Assembly: GCF_005144415.1 (NCBI RefSeq)
Contig: NZ_SWJE01000005.1
Coordinates: 167,828-231,827 of the forward strand
From: Trinickia terrae
GTDB taxonomy: Bacteria; Pseudomonadota; Gammaproteobacteria; Burkholderiales; Burkholderiaceae
Reading direction: 5' to 3'
Length of the DNA stretch: 64,000 nt
The first letter of the stretch is position 1, and every line of letters begins with the position of its first letter. Shown here piece after piece: positions 35,634 through 44,371 of the stretch. The notes under the pieces are model-generated. The model ran no database searches. It saw only the letters and a program-made list of their open reading frames with translations, and was not told the DNA's origin. The translations under genes were made by a program, and so were the position numbers.

Positions 35634-36895
35634 GCCTCCACCGCTTCCGTTTCGTCCTCGTTGAGACGTTCAGCAGGACGTTGGCGCCGGCCGATGACGG
35701 TGCTAGGCACGCCGAACATGGCGGCCGCATCGCTCATCGAAATCCCAATCAGACTTTCCTCGCCCAACGCTAGGGTTTCGGTGGGTTTTTCAGGCTTCTT
35801 TTTCAAGGCCTTCATAATCTGAGCGCCGACAGCACGTCCAAGCATAGGAGGTACGCTGTTGCCGATCTGCCTGAACCCGTGCCATTTGGTCGCATGGAAA
35901 CGGAACCAGTCGGGATAGGAGTGCAACCGTGCGGCTTCGCGTACCGTGATGACGCGGTGCGCAGTAGGATGGATCGGTCGCGGCGACGTAAAAGCACCCC
36001 GGTCACTTGCAGTGCCGGCACGGAGTGTGTTGCAGACGCCATCGAGGGCCAACTTCTTGAAGCGACTGACGGGTTCCACGTCGCCGGGGGCGGTGGCCGC
36101 GAATCGGCTTCTAGAAAGCTCCGTATGCTCGGTTAACAAGGAGGCAGTCAACAGGGAAGCATCGAACTGTCGCCGATAGCTAAAGTCAGTGGGGTCGTCT
36201 TTTTTGCCGCGCAGGTACGCCGCATAGGCCGAGGGTTTGCCGTACTTGGCCTTTGTCCAATCCCGCTCCCACAACGCGGGAAGGGTCTCGGCGTCCGGTA
36301 TGTCGCCGATCGCTTCGGCAACAGTCGTGTGCCCAGTGGGTTGGGGGTAGGTCGGCAGGGCTAGACCTTTGCGTGCACCCATAAGGATCAGCCGTCGCCT
36401 ATCTTGGGGCACACCGAAATCGGCAGCATTAAGCACCTTGTAGTTCGTCTCGACGTCGTAGCCGCCCTCTTGGAAAGCTTCGATAATCTCCTGTAGAAAT
36501 TGTCGATGCTTCCCGATTGTCAGCCCCTTCACGTTCTCGAAGACGAAGTATTTGGGCTTAAGCTCCAAGACTACTCGGACGTAATGATGCACGAGCTGAT
36601 TGCGCGAGTCGTCGAGAGCCCGCTTGCCAATAAGCGAAAAACCTTGGCATGGTGCGCCGCCAACCACAACGTCGATATCGCGCTTGCCAATGCCCGCGCG
36701 GCTTCGCAGTTCGTCGCCGGTCACTTGTATGACGCTCTTGCAAATGGTGGCGCAATTGGGGAAGTTGAACTTGTGAGCGGCGGAGTGAATGGGGTCTATG
36801 TCCACCGCGGCTACGATGTCGAAACCGGCTTGTTCGAAGCCGAGGCTCAGGCCGCCGGCTCCCGCGAAAAGGTCGATCCCGATAGGGCGAGTCAT
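35630..36895 (-). CDS. DNA (cytosine-5-)-methyltransferase
   Basis: 421 aa. All key C5-MTase motifs are present: FAGAGGLSLGFEQAG (motif I), GGAPCQGFS with catalytic Cys (IV), FENVKGL (VI), QDRRRLILMGAR (VIII) and QIGNSVPP (X). The target-recognition region lies between about residues 210 and 310. The C-terminal 50 residues extend beyond motif X with an HTH-like segment (SMSDAAAMFGVPSTVIGRR), which may bind DNA for autoregulation. First gene of the methyltransferase-endonuclease pair; vsr lies just upstream. Confidence 0.94.
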   Translation of the reverse strand: MTRPIGIDLFAGAGGLSLGFEQAGFDIVAAVDIDPIHSAAHKFNFPNCATICKSVIQVTGDELRSRAGIGKRDIDVVVGGAPCQGFSLIGKRALDDSRNQLVHHYVRVVLELKPKYFVFENVKGLTIGKHRQFLQEIIEAFQEGGYDVETNYKVLNAADFGVPQDRRRLILMGARKGLALPTYPQPTGHTTVAEAIGDIPDAETLPALWERDWTKAKYGKPSAYAAYLRGKKDDPTDFSYRRQFDASLLTASLLTEHTELSRSRFAATAPGDVEPVSRFKKLALDGVCNTLRAGTASDRGAFTSPRPIHPTAHRVITVREAARLHSYPDWFRFHATKWHGFRQIGNSVPPMLGRAVGAQIMKALKKKPEKPTETLALGEESLIGISMSDAAAMFGVPSTVIGRRQRPAERLNEDETEAVEA

Positions 36896-36974
36896 AGGTG
36901 ATGATCCCTGTTATTGGTTGCAATTCGTTGCCCGCGAGTTTACGCGAAAACGATCGCTTTGTCGATCGCAAATT

Positions 36975-37385
36975 TCACTCCGTATCGAGCAGTGCTCTCA
37001 AGCGCGCAGTCAGAGCGTCGAGATCGACCAGCTCGCATTGCCAAACGACGGCCACGCGCCAGCCAGCCTGCTCCAGCGCGGCCTCCTTGCGTGCGTCACG
37101 GCTACGGTTAGCGGCAATTTTCGGTCCCCAGTAATCGAGGCGCGATTTGGGCAATTGGCCGATGCGGCAACCGTGTCCATGCCAGAAGCAGCCGTGTACA
37201 AATAGCGCAAGACGGCGGCTCGGGAATACGACATCGGGCGTGCCGGGCAAGTCCTTGCGATGCAGCCGAAAACGATATCCAAGGCGATGCAGCAGAGAGC
37301 GGACAATCATCTCTGGCTTCGTGTCCTTGCCTTTGACCTGCTGCATGAGGTGTCGGCGTTGCTCGGGATTGAGGCGGTCTGTCAA
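36975..37385 (-). CDS. vsr: Vsr very short patch repair endonuclease
   Basis: 136 aa. Contains VKGKDTKPEMIVRSLLHRLGYRFRLHRKDL, GTPDVVFPSRRLALFVHGCFWHGH and KSRLDYW, with the catalytic Asp and zinc-binding Cys/His of Vsr. It nicks at T:G mismatches produced by deamination of 5-methylcytosine and so accompanies C5-methyltransferases, as here. The start lies next to the integrase fragment; it may share a transcript with the methyltransferase downstream (79-base gap). Confidence 0.93.
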   Translation of the reverse strand: MTDRLNPEQRRHLMQQVKGKDTKPEMIVRSLLHRLGYRFRLHRKDLPGTPDVVFPSRRLALFVHGCFWHGHGCRIGQLPKSRLDYWGPKIAANRSRDARKEAALEQAGWRVAVVWQCELVDLDALTARLRALLDTE

Positions 37386-37394
37386 GATCGAGCT

Positions 37395-37652
37395 CTACAG
37401 GAGGCGTTTGGCTAGATCCTCGGCACGGGGATGGTAGTACCGCATGAGCATCCGCGGGTCTTTATGGCCGGTAATCTTCGTCAGCTCGTGCATCGGAAAG
37501 ATCGACGCTAGCCGGGAAGTAGCTTCGTGCCGCAGATCATGGAATCGGAGGTCCGTCAGGAACTTCGCATCAGCTCGTCTTCCGGCCTCTTTGCACTCGT
37601 CAAGGTAGAGCTTTCGTGCGCGCGCTACGGCTCGTTCGAAGGCTCTGGTAAC
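37395..37652 (-). pseudogene. Integrase C-terminal fragment
   Basis: About 85 codons of a tyrosine recombinase ending at a TAG at 37395. It retains LRFHDLRHEATSRL, ITGHKDPRMLMRYYHP and the terminal KRLL, i.e. the H-x-x-R, His and nucleophile Tyr, but lacks the first catalytic Arg and the whole N-terminal half. At about 37650 the sequence changes to hsdM. It is not closely similar to the intact island-1 integrase. Confidence 0.85.
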
Positions 37653-38148
37653 CCATCTGCAAATTGCTGATGACCTTGGGCGAGAGATTGATATCTGCCG
37701 AGCAGAACTCTTTGATGATCAGGTAGAGGCGGTTGGCTTCATCCAGCTTTGCGATTTCGGTTTCAAATTCGAACTTATCGAAGATGTCGCGGGCGCGCAG
37801 GGAGAATCCCTGAATGTAGGCGATCAGGTTGCCCGCGATGTTGGGTGCATCGCCCAGCAGCTTTTCAAACGTGAAGCCGCTAGTGTTAAACAGCTCTTGC
37901 TTGCGGTCGGTGGCAGCAATGCGCGAAAGAGCCTTTTCCAGCGCGGGCCCAGTGATGCCTTTGTGCTCCAGACGCTTTTTTTCGTCCAGTACCTTCTGCT
38001 TGTTCTCGGCCAGCACCAGATCGAAGCGGCGCAGAACAATCAGCGGCAGCATGACGCGGCGGTACTGCGGTGGACGGTAGGGGCCGCGCAGCTTATTGGC
38101 AATATTCCAGATGAACCCGACTAGGTTTTGGTGTTGTGCGCTTTGCAT
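37648..38148 (-). pseudogene. HsdM N-terminal fragment (type I modification subunit)
   Basis: About 165 residues of the HsdM N-terminal helical domain (FIWNIANKLRGPYRP, VMLPLIVLRRFDLVLAENK, FEKLLGDAPNIAGNLIAYI). Intact HsdM continues with a FEELIRRF-like helix and the methylase domain, but here homology stops at LQMGY and the frame runs on through reversed-frame integrase sequence to a stop at 37600. The methylase domain, hsdS and hsdR are absent. Its start lies 35 bases downstream of the WYL regulator gene. Confidence 0.88.
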
Positions 38149-38182
38149 GAGGTTTCTAAATACTGTCTAAATTTGTCGATTG

Positions 38183-39130
38183 CTATTTCTTCACAGCGCT
38201 GACCGGTGGTTGATACCCCGGCGCGAGCTTTGCGTTCTCTACCCCGTACAAGGCCAACGGGTCGCTCAGCCAAAGGCGGTACTGTTCTTCTTTAAGACTG
38301 TGATCGGGCGACGCATCGACGCTCCAGCGCAGGAGCATGTAGCCCGCGACTGCCGCGCGCACACGCATTCGGATCGAGTCGTCGGTCATGCCGTAGTCCA
38401 TCCTGATGATCTCGGGGCGGGCGAGGCGCGGGTGCGGCACCAACTCCAACTCGACGATCCGCGTCCACTGAATATCGCTGTCAGGGCGCTCGTTGGCCTT
38501 GGGATTTTCGTCGACCAAGGTTGGTGCTTCGATTCGCGTAACAGCGAAATCGCGGAACTCGCCGCTCTTGCGATCAAACGCGCGAACGTGCCAGCGTAGG
38601 CCGGTGTCAACTAGCGCGAAGGGAACGATGACTCGCTCGGACTCTCCGTTGCTCATTGAGTGGTAGCGGATGGCGACCGGACGCTTAGCATGAATGGCTC
38701 GGCAAATCGGAGCCAGTACGTCCATTCGGGGGCCGCCTAAAGCAGCAGGCGACTCGCAGGGGAGCATTGACCGTGACTCGCCATTCACCCCATCACCAAA
38801 CCCTAGGGCGAGCGCCGACAGCACGCGCTGCGATCCGTGCTCAAACAACGGGGCGAACTCTTTACCGATTCGGTAGATCTTGTTGCTGCCGTCGAACTCA
38901 ATGTTCTTTGGGGCAACCTCTCGGTACAACGCCAAGTCTCTTGTCGCACCTGCAGGTGCCACGCCAAATCGACTGGTCAGATCGGGACGGCCGATTTCTC
39001 CCAAGAAGTAGAGCCGGAAGTCGATGTAGGCTAACCGCTCGCGTTGGGCGTGACTTAAGCATTCGACGCGCTGAGGGTGCATGGCCAAGCGCTCCTCAAC
39101 TGCCGCAAACGGGACCAAAACCGACTTCAA
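38183..39130 (-). CDS. WYL-domain transcriptional regulator (BrxR/CapW-like)
   Basis: 315 aa. Layout: N-terminal winged helix (QRERLAYIDFRLYFLGEIGRPDLTSRFGVAPAGATRDL), central WYL domain (RPVAIRYHSM, VPFALVDTGLRWHVRAFD, FRDFAVTRIEA) and a C-terminal WCX-like dimerisation domain. These homodimers repress phage-defence operons (BREX, CBASS, type I R-M) and respond to an infection signal. It is transcribed toward the hsdM fragment, as expected of its former target operon. A palindromic site lies just upstream of its own start. Confidence 0.85.
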   Translation of the reverse strand: MKSVLVPFAAVEERLAMHPQRVECLSHAQRERLAYIDFRLYFLGEIGRPDLTSRFGVAPAGATRDLALYREVAPKNIEFDGSNKIYRIGKEFAPLFEHGSQRVLSALALGFGDGVNGESRSMLPCESPAALGGPRMDVLAPICRAIHAKRPVAIRYHSMSNGESERVIVPFALVDTGLRWHVRAFDRKSGEFRDFAVTRIEAPTLVDENPKANERPDSDIQWTRIVELELVPHPRLARPEIIRMDYGMTDDSIRMRVRAAVAGYMLLRWSVDASPDHSLKEEQYRLWLSDPLALYGVENAKLAPGYQPPVSAVKK

Positions 39131-39156
39131 TCTTGCTCATTTAGATGAGAACTATA

Positions 39157-39171
39157 TCATCAAAATGATGA
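39157..39171. promoter_or_regulatory. Palindromic operator candidate for the WYL regulator
   Basis: TCATC-AAAAT-GATGA, 27 bases upstream of the WYL gene start, in the AT-rich promoter segment. BrxR/CapW proteins bind similar short AT-rich inverted repeats in front of their own genes. Confidence 0.6.
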
Positions 39172-39276
39172 CATTATGCGCTAGGGTGCAACTTTGAGCA
39201 AGCGGGGCCAAATCGTGCGATTCACGTAAATCTGTGGGACACGGGTTCGGGTCCCAATCCGTGCCGGCCCTAACCT

Positions 39277-39723
39277 TCACCCCGGAATTTCCGTCCCCAC
39301 CAACAATGCAAGCTGCGCCAACGACTCCTGCCACCCCAGATAACAAGCTTCCGCAGGAATAGCCTCCGGTATCCCTTCCTGGACGACATTCAACTCCGTC
39401 CCAACAACCACCTTCCGCAGCGACACCGTCGTCTGCATCACCCCCGGCAAGTTCGGATCATCGAACTTATCCGTGTACCGAATACGCTCATTCGTCACCA
39501 GCTCGAGATACTCCCCGCCAAAAGAGTGTCCATTGCCCGTAGTGAAATTCCTGAACGACATCCGAAATCCGCCGCCTACCTTGGCGTCCAGTTGATGGAC
39601 CGTGCAGGTGAACCCATACGGCGGAAGCCACTTCGCAAGCGCGTCAGCCTCCAAAAACGCCCGATAAACCCGCTCAGGCGTAGTACGAATCACACGATGC
39701 AGCCGAACAGTATTTGCAGACAT
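39277..39723 (-). CDS. SRPBCC / AHSA1-type lipid-binding-fold protein
   Basis: 148 aa. START/AHSA1 signature: LHRVIRTTPERVYRAFLEADALAKWLPP, GGGFRMSFRN, GGEYLELVTNERIRYTDKF. A hydrophobic-ligand fold without known catalytic residues; role unknown. The ATG at 39723 was preferred to one two codons earlier because GGAG then sits six bases upstream. It marks return to GC-rich core-like sequence after mosaic region 2. Confidence 0.87.
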   Translation of the reverse strand: MSANTVRLHRVIRTTPERVYRAFLEADALAKWLPPYGFTCTVHQLDAKVGGGFRMSFRNFTTGNGHSFGGEYLELVTNERIRYTDKFDDPNLPGVMQTTVSLRKVVVGTELNVVQEGIPEAIPAEACYLGWQESLAQLALLVGTEIPG

Positions 39724-40093
39724 GGTCATCTCCGAAGAAAGCAGAGGAAGGTCCCTCTGATCCTATACGACGAATGAAGCCCTGCGGAATCGACAGCCCG
39801 CCGCCCCGCCATTCCCGCCACTCTCCCCACCCTTTGGCGCCAAACCACGATACTCACCGCACGCACGCGTGCGGAAATCGACTAGGTGATGGCGTCTCAC
39901 AGCGAAGCCGCAGGCGTACCTTCTCGTTTACTTACAGCGCAGGCCGCCTGTCAGGCGGCCTGCGCGACGCGTGCGCGCAACCTTGAAACGAAGGCCGCCT
40001 AACTCGTCAATCAGGATGACTACAAAGGTCACTCACTAATTCATGTGACAAAAACAACATCAAATACCAACAACCCAGGAGACCAAGAAAACC
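39724..40093. other. Intergenic region with strong palindrome
   Basis: No gene is supported. At 39938-39964 there is a near-continuous palindrome CGCAGGCCGCCTG-T-CAGGCGGCCTGCG with 13-base arms and a one-base centre, and part of it (AGGCCGCCT) recurs at 39991. There is no T run, so it is not a standard terminator. Confidence 0.5.
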
Positions 40094-41182
40094 ATGAATG
40101 CGCGCACACAGGCCCCAGAAGCGCCTGGTCTGCACCGCCGTCTGATGCAATACGACCCGCTCATCGGCTACCGCTTCGCCCCTGGCCTCAAGGTCCGCAT
40201 CCCGCACGAAGGCGGCGGCTACCTCGTGAAAACCAACCGCGACGGCTTCCGCTGCGATCACCAGGTGACGCCCCGCAAAAATCGCCCGCATCGCGTACTG
40301 GTCTTCGGCGATTCCTACACAGCGGGCGACGGCGTCAGCAACGGCAAGCGCTACTCCGACGTTCTAGAGCAGCAGCTGCCCAACACCGAGGTACTCAACT
40401 TCGGCCTGAGCGGCAGCGGCACCGACCAGCAGTACCTGATCTTCCAGCAATACGCCGGGCAAATCGACTATGACGCCGTCGTCATCAGCGTGCTCGTCGA
40501 AAACATCCAGCGCAATGTCCTGAAGGATCGCGGCTGGGCAGATCGCGCCGGCGAAGCCATCCGCGTGCCCAAGCCCTGGTTCGAGTTCACCGCCGGCGGC
40601 GGGCTGGCCCTGAACGGCGTGCCGGTCCCGCAGCCTTACAAGGCGGACGTATCGTCCGAGCCGCGAGCGCCAGGCGGCCTAGGCGCGCTGCGCTCGAGCG
40701 TCCGCAAGATGGTCAACAAGCTCGGCCCCGATTTCAAGGACCTCTGCCAGCGGCTCACAAAGTTCCAGCCGCTCCCGGAGTACGGCTCCCCGAGCAACGA
40801 GGGCTGGAAGCTCATGCGGGCCATCCTCGAAAAGTGGGTGTCCGAGCTCGAGGTGCCGGCGGTGATCGCGGTCATGCCGGTCTATCAGTACGTCGAGGAA
40901 ACGGCCAGCTACGGCGGCATCAGGAAGCGTTTCGACGAGCTCGCGCAGTCGATCGACGTGCCGGTCCATCACGTCGTCGACGACTTGCTGCGTCACCCCG
41001 CCGACATGAGAAGGCAGTTGCGTTTCCGTAACGACTGCCATTTCACGCCGATCGCGCACAAGCTCGTGGGCCAGGCGCTGGCGAAGGTCGTAGCGCCGTT
41101 GCTGGACGCGAGCACTTCTGTCGATGCGAATGCGGCGGCGCCAAGTCCCACGGCCGCCGCGATCGCGATGCACGGCAGGTGA
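40094..41182 (+). CDS. SGNH/GDSL-type hydrolase
   Basis: 362 aa. Block I is VLVFGDSYTAGDGV with nucleophile Ser near residue 75; NFGLSGSGTDQQ gives the block II Gly and block III Asn/Gly region; the C-terminal NDCHFTPIAH holds the catalytic Asp-x-x-His. No signal peptide is seen, so it may be cytoplasmic. SGNH enzymes remove or transfer acyl groups. It heads a four-gene + strand cluster with a carbamoyltransferase, suggesting a role in modifying the same small molecule or glycan. ATG 40094 is the only good start. Confidence 0.82.
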   Translation: MNARTQAPEAPGLHRRLMQYDPLIGYRFAPGLKVRIPHEGGGYLVKTNRDGFRCDHQVTPRKNRPHRVLVFGDSYTAGDGVSNGKRYSDVLEQQLPNTEVLNFGLSGSGTDQQYLIFQQYAGQIDYDAVVISVLVENIQRNVLKDRGWADRAGEAIRVPKPWFEFTAGGGLALNGVPVPQPYKADVSSEPRAPGGLGALRSSVRKMVNKLGPDFKDLCQRLTKFQPLPEYGSPSNEGWKLMRAILEKWVSELEVPAVIAVMPVYQYVEETASYGGIRKRFDELAQSIDVPVHHVVDDLLRHPADMRRQLRFRNDCHFTPIAHKLVGQALAKVVAPLLDASTSVDANAAAPSPTAAAIAMHGR

Positions 41183-41255
41183 GGCGAGCGGGCGATACCG
41201 GGAAGCAGGGGATTGCAGCGGCAGGCAGGCTAGGCGTCAAGCACATGAGGGGCAT

Positions 41256-42404
41256 ATGGACGTTCTCGAAACCGGCGCTTGCGGAACAGCTGGATGGGCG
41301 ATCGTCGATACGCTGTACTTCGATTCGTCGCGGCATCGCTTTGTGCGCGGCGACATCGAGATCGAAGGCTCGCGCATCGCGCGGGTCTTGCCGCCGCGCA
41401 CCTCGCGCTGCGCCTCCAAGCTGGCGGGCGATACGACGGTGTGTCTGCCCGGCCTGATCGATTCGGATGCAGGCCCGGGCCACGAGGACTGGAGCCGTTA
41501 TTCGCAGGAACTCGCCGTGCACGGAGTCACGACGGCGGGCGTGTTTTGCGGGAGCCTAGCCGAATGCGCTGAGTGCTGCGGGCCCGAAAGCGTGCGCCGG
41601 CTCCTCTATGTCGAACTGGAAGAAAAAGGCGACAGCCCGGCAGCGAGCCAGCGCGCGCTGGAAAGCTTCGTTCGCGTGGTGAATTCGCTCAAGCTCGCGC
41701 GCTGCGAAGTGTTTCCCGCCGTGGCGCCAAGCGAGATCTGGTCTTCGGCGACGCTGCTCGCCGCCGCGTCGATCGCCGAGCGGCTGGGCCGGCGGCTGTG
41801 CGTGCGCCTCAGTTCGACGACCGGCGACGCGAAGCGCTATAAGGAAACGCGCTATTTCACGGAGGTGGGGCTGCTGTCCTACCTGTCGCTGCTGTCGCAG
41901 GCGACGATCTTCAACCTCTCGCAACTGACGCGCCGCGATGTGGCGATGGTGAACGAATCGTCCGCGAACGTGGTGTGCGCGCCGGGGGCAGTCAGCGAGC
42001 TGTTGCTGGAGGAGCACTTTGCGCGCTTGTCGCTGAAGGATCGCGCTTTGGGATTCGCGCTCAGCCGTCATGCGGTGTCGCGCGCGGATCGCTACGAGTC
42101 GCTCGTGGTCTTGTCGACGGCGTTGATCCATCAATCGGGCGATGCCGCGGCCACGTGCGACGTGGTAGTCGATGCGTTGACGTGTTCGGCGGCGCTGGCG
42201 CTCGGCATCGCGAACATCGGCGCGATCGCAGCGGACATGAAGGCCGATCTGTGCCTGTTCGACCGGCCGGACGATCTCGCGGAGAACGGCGACAGCCGCG
42301 ACTTCATCAAGCTGCTAGCACGTAGCAAGCCGCGCGATGTGCTGATCGACGGCGCGCCGCTGGTGCTAGATGGCGCTGTCGTGCGCGAGCGGGAGCAAGC
42401 GTAA
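41256..42404 (+). CDS. Amidohydrolase-like protein with degenerate metal site
   Basis: 382 aa. The composite-domain ends are recognisable: HRFVRGDIEIEGSRIARVLPP at the front, ADLCLFDRPDD and VLIDGAPLVLDGAVV at the end, and CLPGLIDSD where active family members have PGLID.H.H. Here both His are absent (SDAGPGH), and the expected later His ligands around residues 190-230 are also missing, so catalysis by the usual metal mechanism is unlikely. ATG 41256 follows TGAGGGG; the upstream frame belongs to out-of-frame SGNH sequence. It lies between the SGNH and carbamoyltransferase genes. Confidence 0.72.
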   Translation: MDVLETGACGTAGWAIVDTLYFDSSRHRFVRGDIEIEGSRIARVLPPRTSRCASKLAGDTTVCLPGLIDSDAGPGHEDWSRYSQELAVHGVTTAGVFCGSLAECAECCGPESVRRLLYVELEEKGDSPAASQRALESFVRVVNSLKLARCEVFPAVAPSEIWSSATLLAAASIAERLGRRLCVRLSSTTGDAKRYKETRYFTEVGLLSYLSLLSQATIFNLSQLTRRDVAMVNESSANVVCAPGAVSELLLEEHFARLSLKDRALGFALSRHAVSRADRYESLVVLSTALIHQSGDAAATCDVVVDALTCSAALALGIANIGAIAADMKADLCLFDRPDDLAENGDSRDFIKLLARSKPRDVLIDGAPLVLDGAVVREREQA

Positions 42405-42541
42405 GCGATGGCGCAAATCCATCGTGCCATGGCGCACATTCTTGCCCGAGGAACGTGCCGACAATGAAGCGCGGCGCCGATTCGGCAAGCGAATTCACGA
42501 CAACACGGCGAGCCGATTGTCATCGTCGATGGGGGAGAACC

Positions 42542-44371
42542 ATGTCCAGGTATGTGCTAGGCGTCTCGGCCTTCTATCACGACTCGGCCGCGGCGGTGCT
42601 GAGAGACGGCAAGATCGTCGCCGCCGCGCAGGAAGAGCGGTTCAGCCGAAAGAAACACGACCCGCGTTTTCCGCGCGGCGCGATCAACTACTGTCTCGAA
42701 GAAGCGGAGATCGACGGCAGCGACCTCGCGGGAATCGCGTTCTATGACGATCCCGCGCTGACAGCCGATCGCATCATCCGCTCGTCGATTGCGTTTGCGC
42801 CCGGGGCGGAGCCGTTCTTCACGCGCGCGGTCCGCTCGTTCTTCGGCGTGAAGCCCTATTTCAAGGAGCTGATCGAGGAGATGCTGAACTGCGAGGTGCC
42901 GATCTACTTCGCGAGGCATCACTATTCGCACGCGGCATCGGCGTTCTTTCCATCGCCGTTCGAAGAGGCGGCGGTGCTGTGCGTCGACGGCGTCGGCGAG
43001 TGGTCGACGACGAGCCTCGGCATCGGCCGCGCGAGCGAAATCGAGATCCTCAAGGAAATTCGCTATCCGCATTCGCTCGGTCTGCTCTACAGCGCGTTCA
43101 CGTTCTTCTGCGGCTTCAAGGTCAATAGCGGCGAGTACAAGCTGATGGGCCTCGCACCTTATGGCAAGCCCATCTACGCGGGGAGGATCAAGGAGCACCT
43201 GATCGATATCAAGAGCGACGGCTCGTTCCGGCTGAATCTCGACTTCTTCGATTTTCACCAGGGGCTCACGCTCACCAACGAGCGTTTCCATCGGCTCTTC
43301 GACGGACCGCCGCGCGTGCCCGAGTCGCGCATCACGCAGCGCGAGATGGACCTCGCAGCTTCCATTCAAGCCGTGACCGAAGAGGTGATGCTGAAGATCT
43401 CGCGCACGCTGCGCGACCTGACCGGTGCGGCGAACCTGTGTCTCGCGGGGGGCGTCGCGTTGAATTGCGTGGCCAACGGGAAGATCCTGCGCGCGGGCAT
43501 CTTCGACGACATCTGGATCCAGCCGGCCGCCGGCGACGCGGGCGGCGCGATCGGCGCGGCCTATCTCGCCGACTTCAACATGCTCGGCGGCGCGCGGCCC
43601 GCGCTCGACGGCGCCAGGGATTCGCAGCAGGGGAGCTTCGTCGGCCCCGAGTACAGCGACGATGAGATCGTCACGTTCCTCTCCCGATCGGGCGCCGTGT
43701 ATCACCCGCTGGACTACGCCGATGCGGGCGCCGCGAAGATCGCGGGCCTGCTCGCCGGGCAAAAGATCGTCGGCATGTTCGCGGGACGCATGGAGTTCGG
43801 TCCGCGCGCGCTCGGCGGTCGCTCGATACTCGGCGATCCGCGCGCGGCGACGACGCAGTCGCGCATGAACCTCAAGATCAAGTTCCGCGAATCGTTCCGG
43901 CCGTTCGCGCCGATCGTGTTGAAGAGCCGGGCCGCGGACTATTTCGAGCTCGGCTCGGACAGCCCCTACATGCTGATCGTCGCGCCCGTCAGGGAGGCGC
44001 ACCGGCGCGTGCCGGAGGCGTCGTCCGATCCCGAGGACATGCTGCAGATCGTCAACGCGGTGCGCAGCACGGTGCCTGCAATCACGCACGTCGACTACAG
44101 CGCGCGCATCCAGACGGTGGAGGCGGACGTGAACCCGCGCATGTTCTCGGTGCTGAAGGCGTTCGAGGCGCTGACGGGATGTCCGCTGCTCGTCAACACG
44201 TCGTTCAACGTGCGCGGCGAGCCGATCGTCTGCACGCCCGAGGACGCCTATCGCTGCTTCATGCGCACCGAAATCGACGCGCTCGTGATGGGCAACTACA
44301 TCCTCTATCGCGACGAGCAGGCGAGCGTCGAAGCCGACGACTCTTGGAAGAAGGAGTATCAACTTGACTGA
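42542..44371 (+). CDS. Carbamoyltransferase (NodU/CmcH/TobZ family)
   Basis: 609 aa. N-terminal YrdC-like/Kae1-like carbamoyl-transfer domain with VLGVSAFYHDSAAAVL, EERFSRKKHD, ARHHYSHAASAFF and VDGVGEWSTT; LCLAGGVALNCVANG; and the C-terminal domain with FAGRMEFGPRALGGRSILGDPR and LLVNTSFNVRGEPIVC. These enzymes use carbamoyl phosphate and ATP to carbamoylate hydroxyls of antibiotics or Nod factors. ATG 42542 follows GGGGGA. Its stop overlaps the next gene by eight bases. The acceptor is unknown. Confidence 0.93.
   Translation: MSRYVLGVSAFYHDSAAAVLRDGKIVAAAQEERFSRKKHDPRFPRGAINYCLEEAEIDGSDLAGIAFYDDPALTADRIIRSSIAFAPGAEPFFTRAVRSFFGVKPYFKELIEEMLNCEVPIYFARHHYSHAASAFFPSPFEEAAVLCVDGVGEWSTTSLGIGRASEIEILKEIRYPHSLGLLYSAFTFFCGFKVNSGEYKLMGLAPYGKPIYAGRIKEHLIDIKSDGSFRLNLDFFDFHQGLTLTNERFHRLFDGPPRVPESRITQREMDLAASIQAVTEEVMLKISRTLRDLTGAANLCLAGGVALNCVANGKILRAGIFDDIWIQPAAGDAGGAIGAAYLADFNMLGGARPALDGARDSQQGSFVGPEYSDDEIVTFLSRSGAVYHPLDYADAGAAKIAGLLAGQKIVGMFAGRMEFGPRALGGRSILGDPRAATTQSRMNLKIKFRESFRPFAPIVLKSRAADYFELGSDSPYMLIVAPVREAHRRVPEASSDPEDMLQIVNAVRSTVPAITHVDYSARIQTVEADVNPRMFSVLKAFEALTGCPLLVNTSFNVRGEPIVCTPEDAYRCFMRTEIDALVMGNYILYRDEQASVEADDSWKKEYQLD

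Noticed and set aside
39225..39270. tRNA-like 3' end fragment (GGGTTCGGGTCCC...) as an att site
   Set aside because: Arms do not form a proper T-stem and loop and there is no partner copy in the window.
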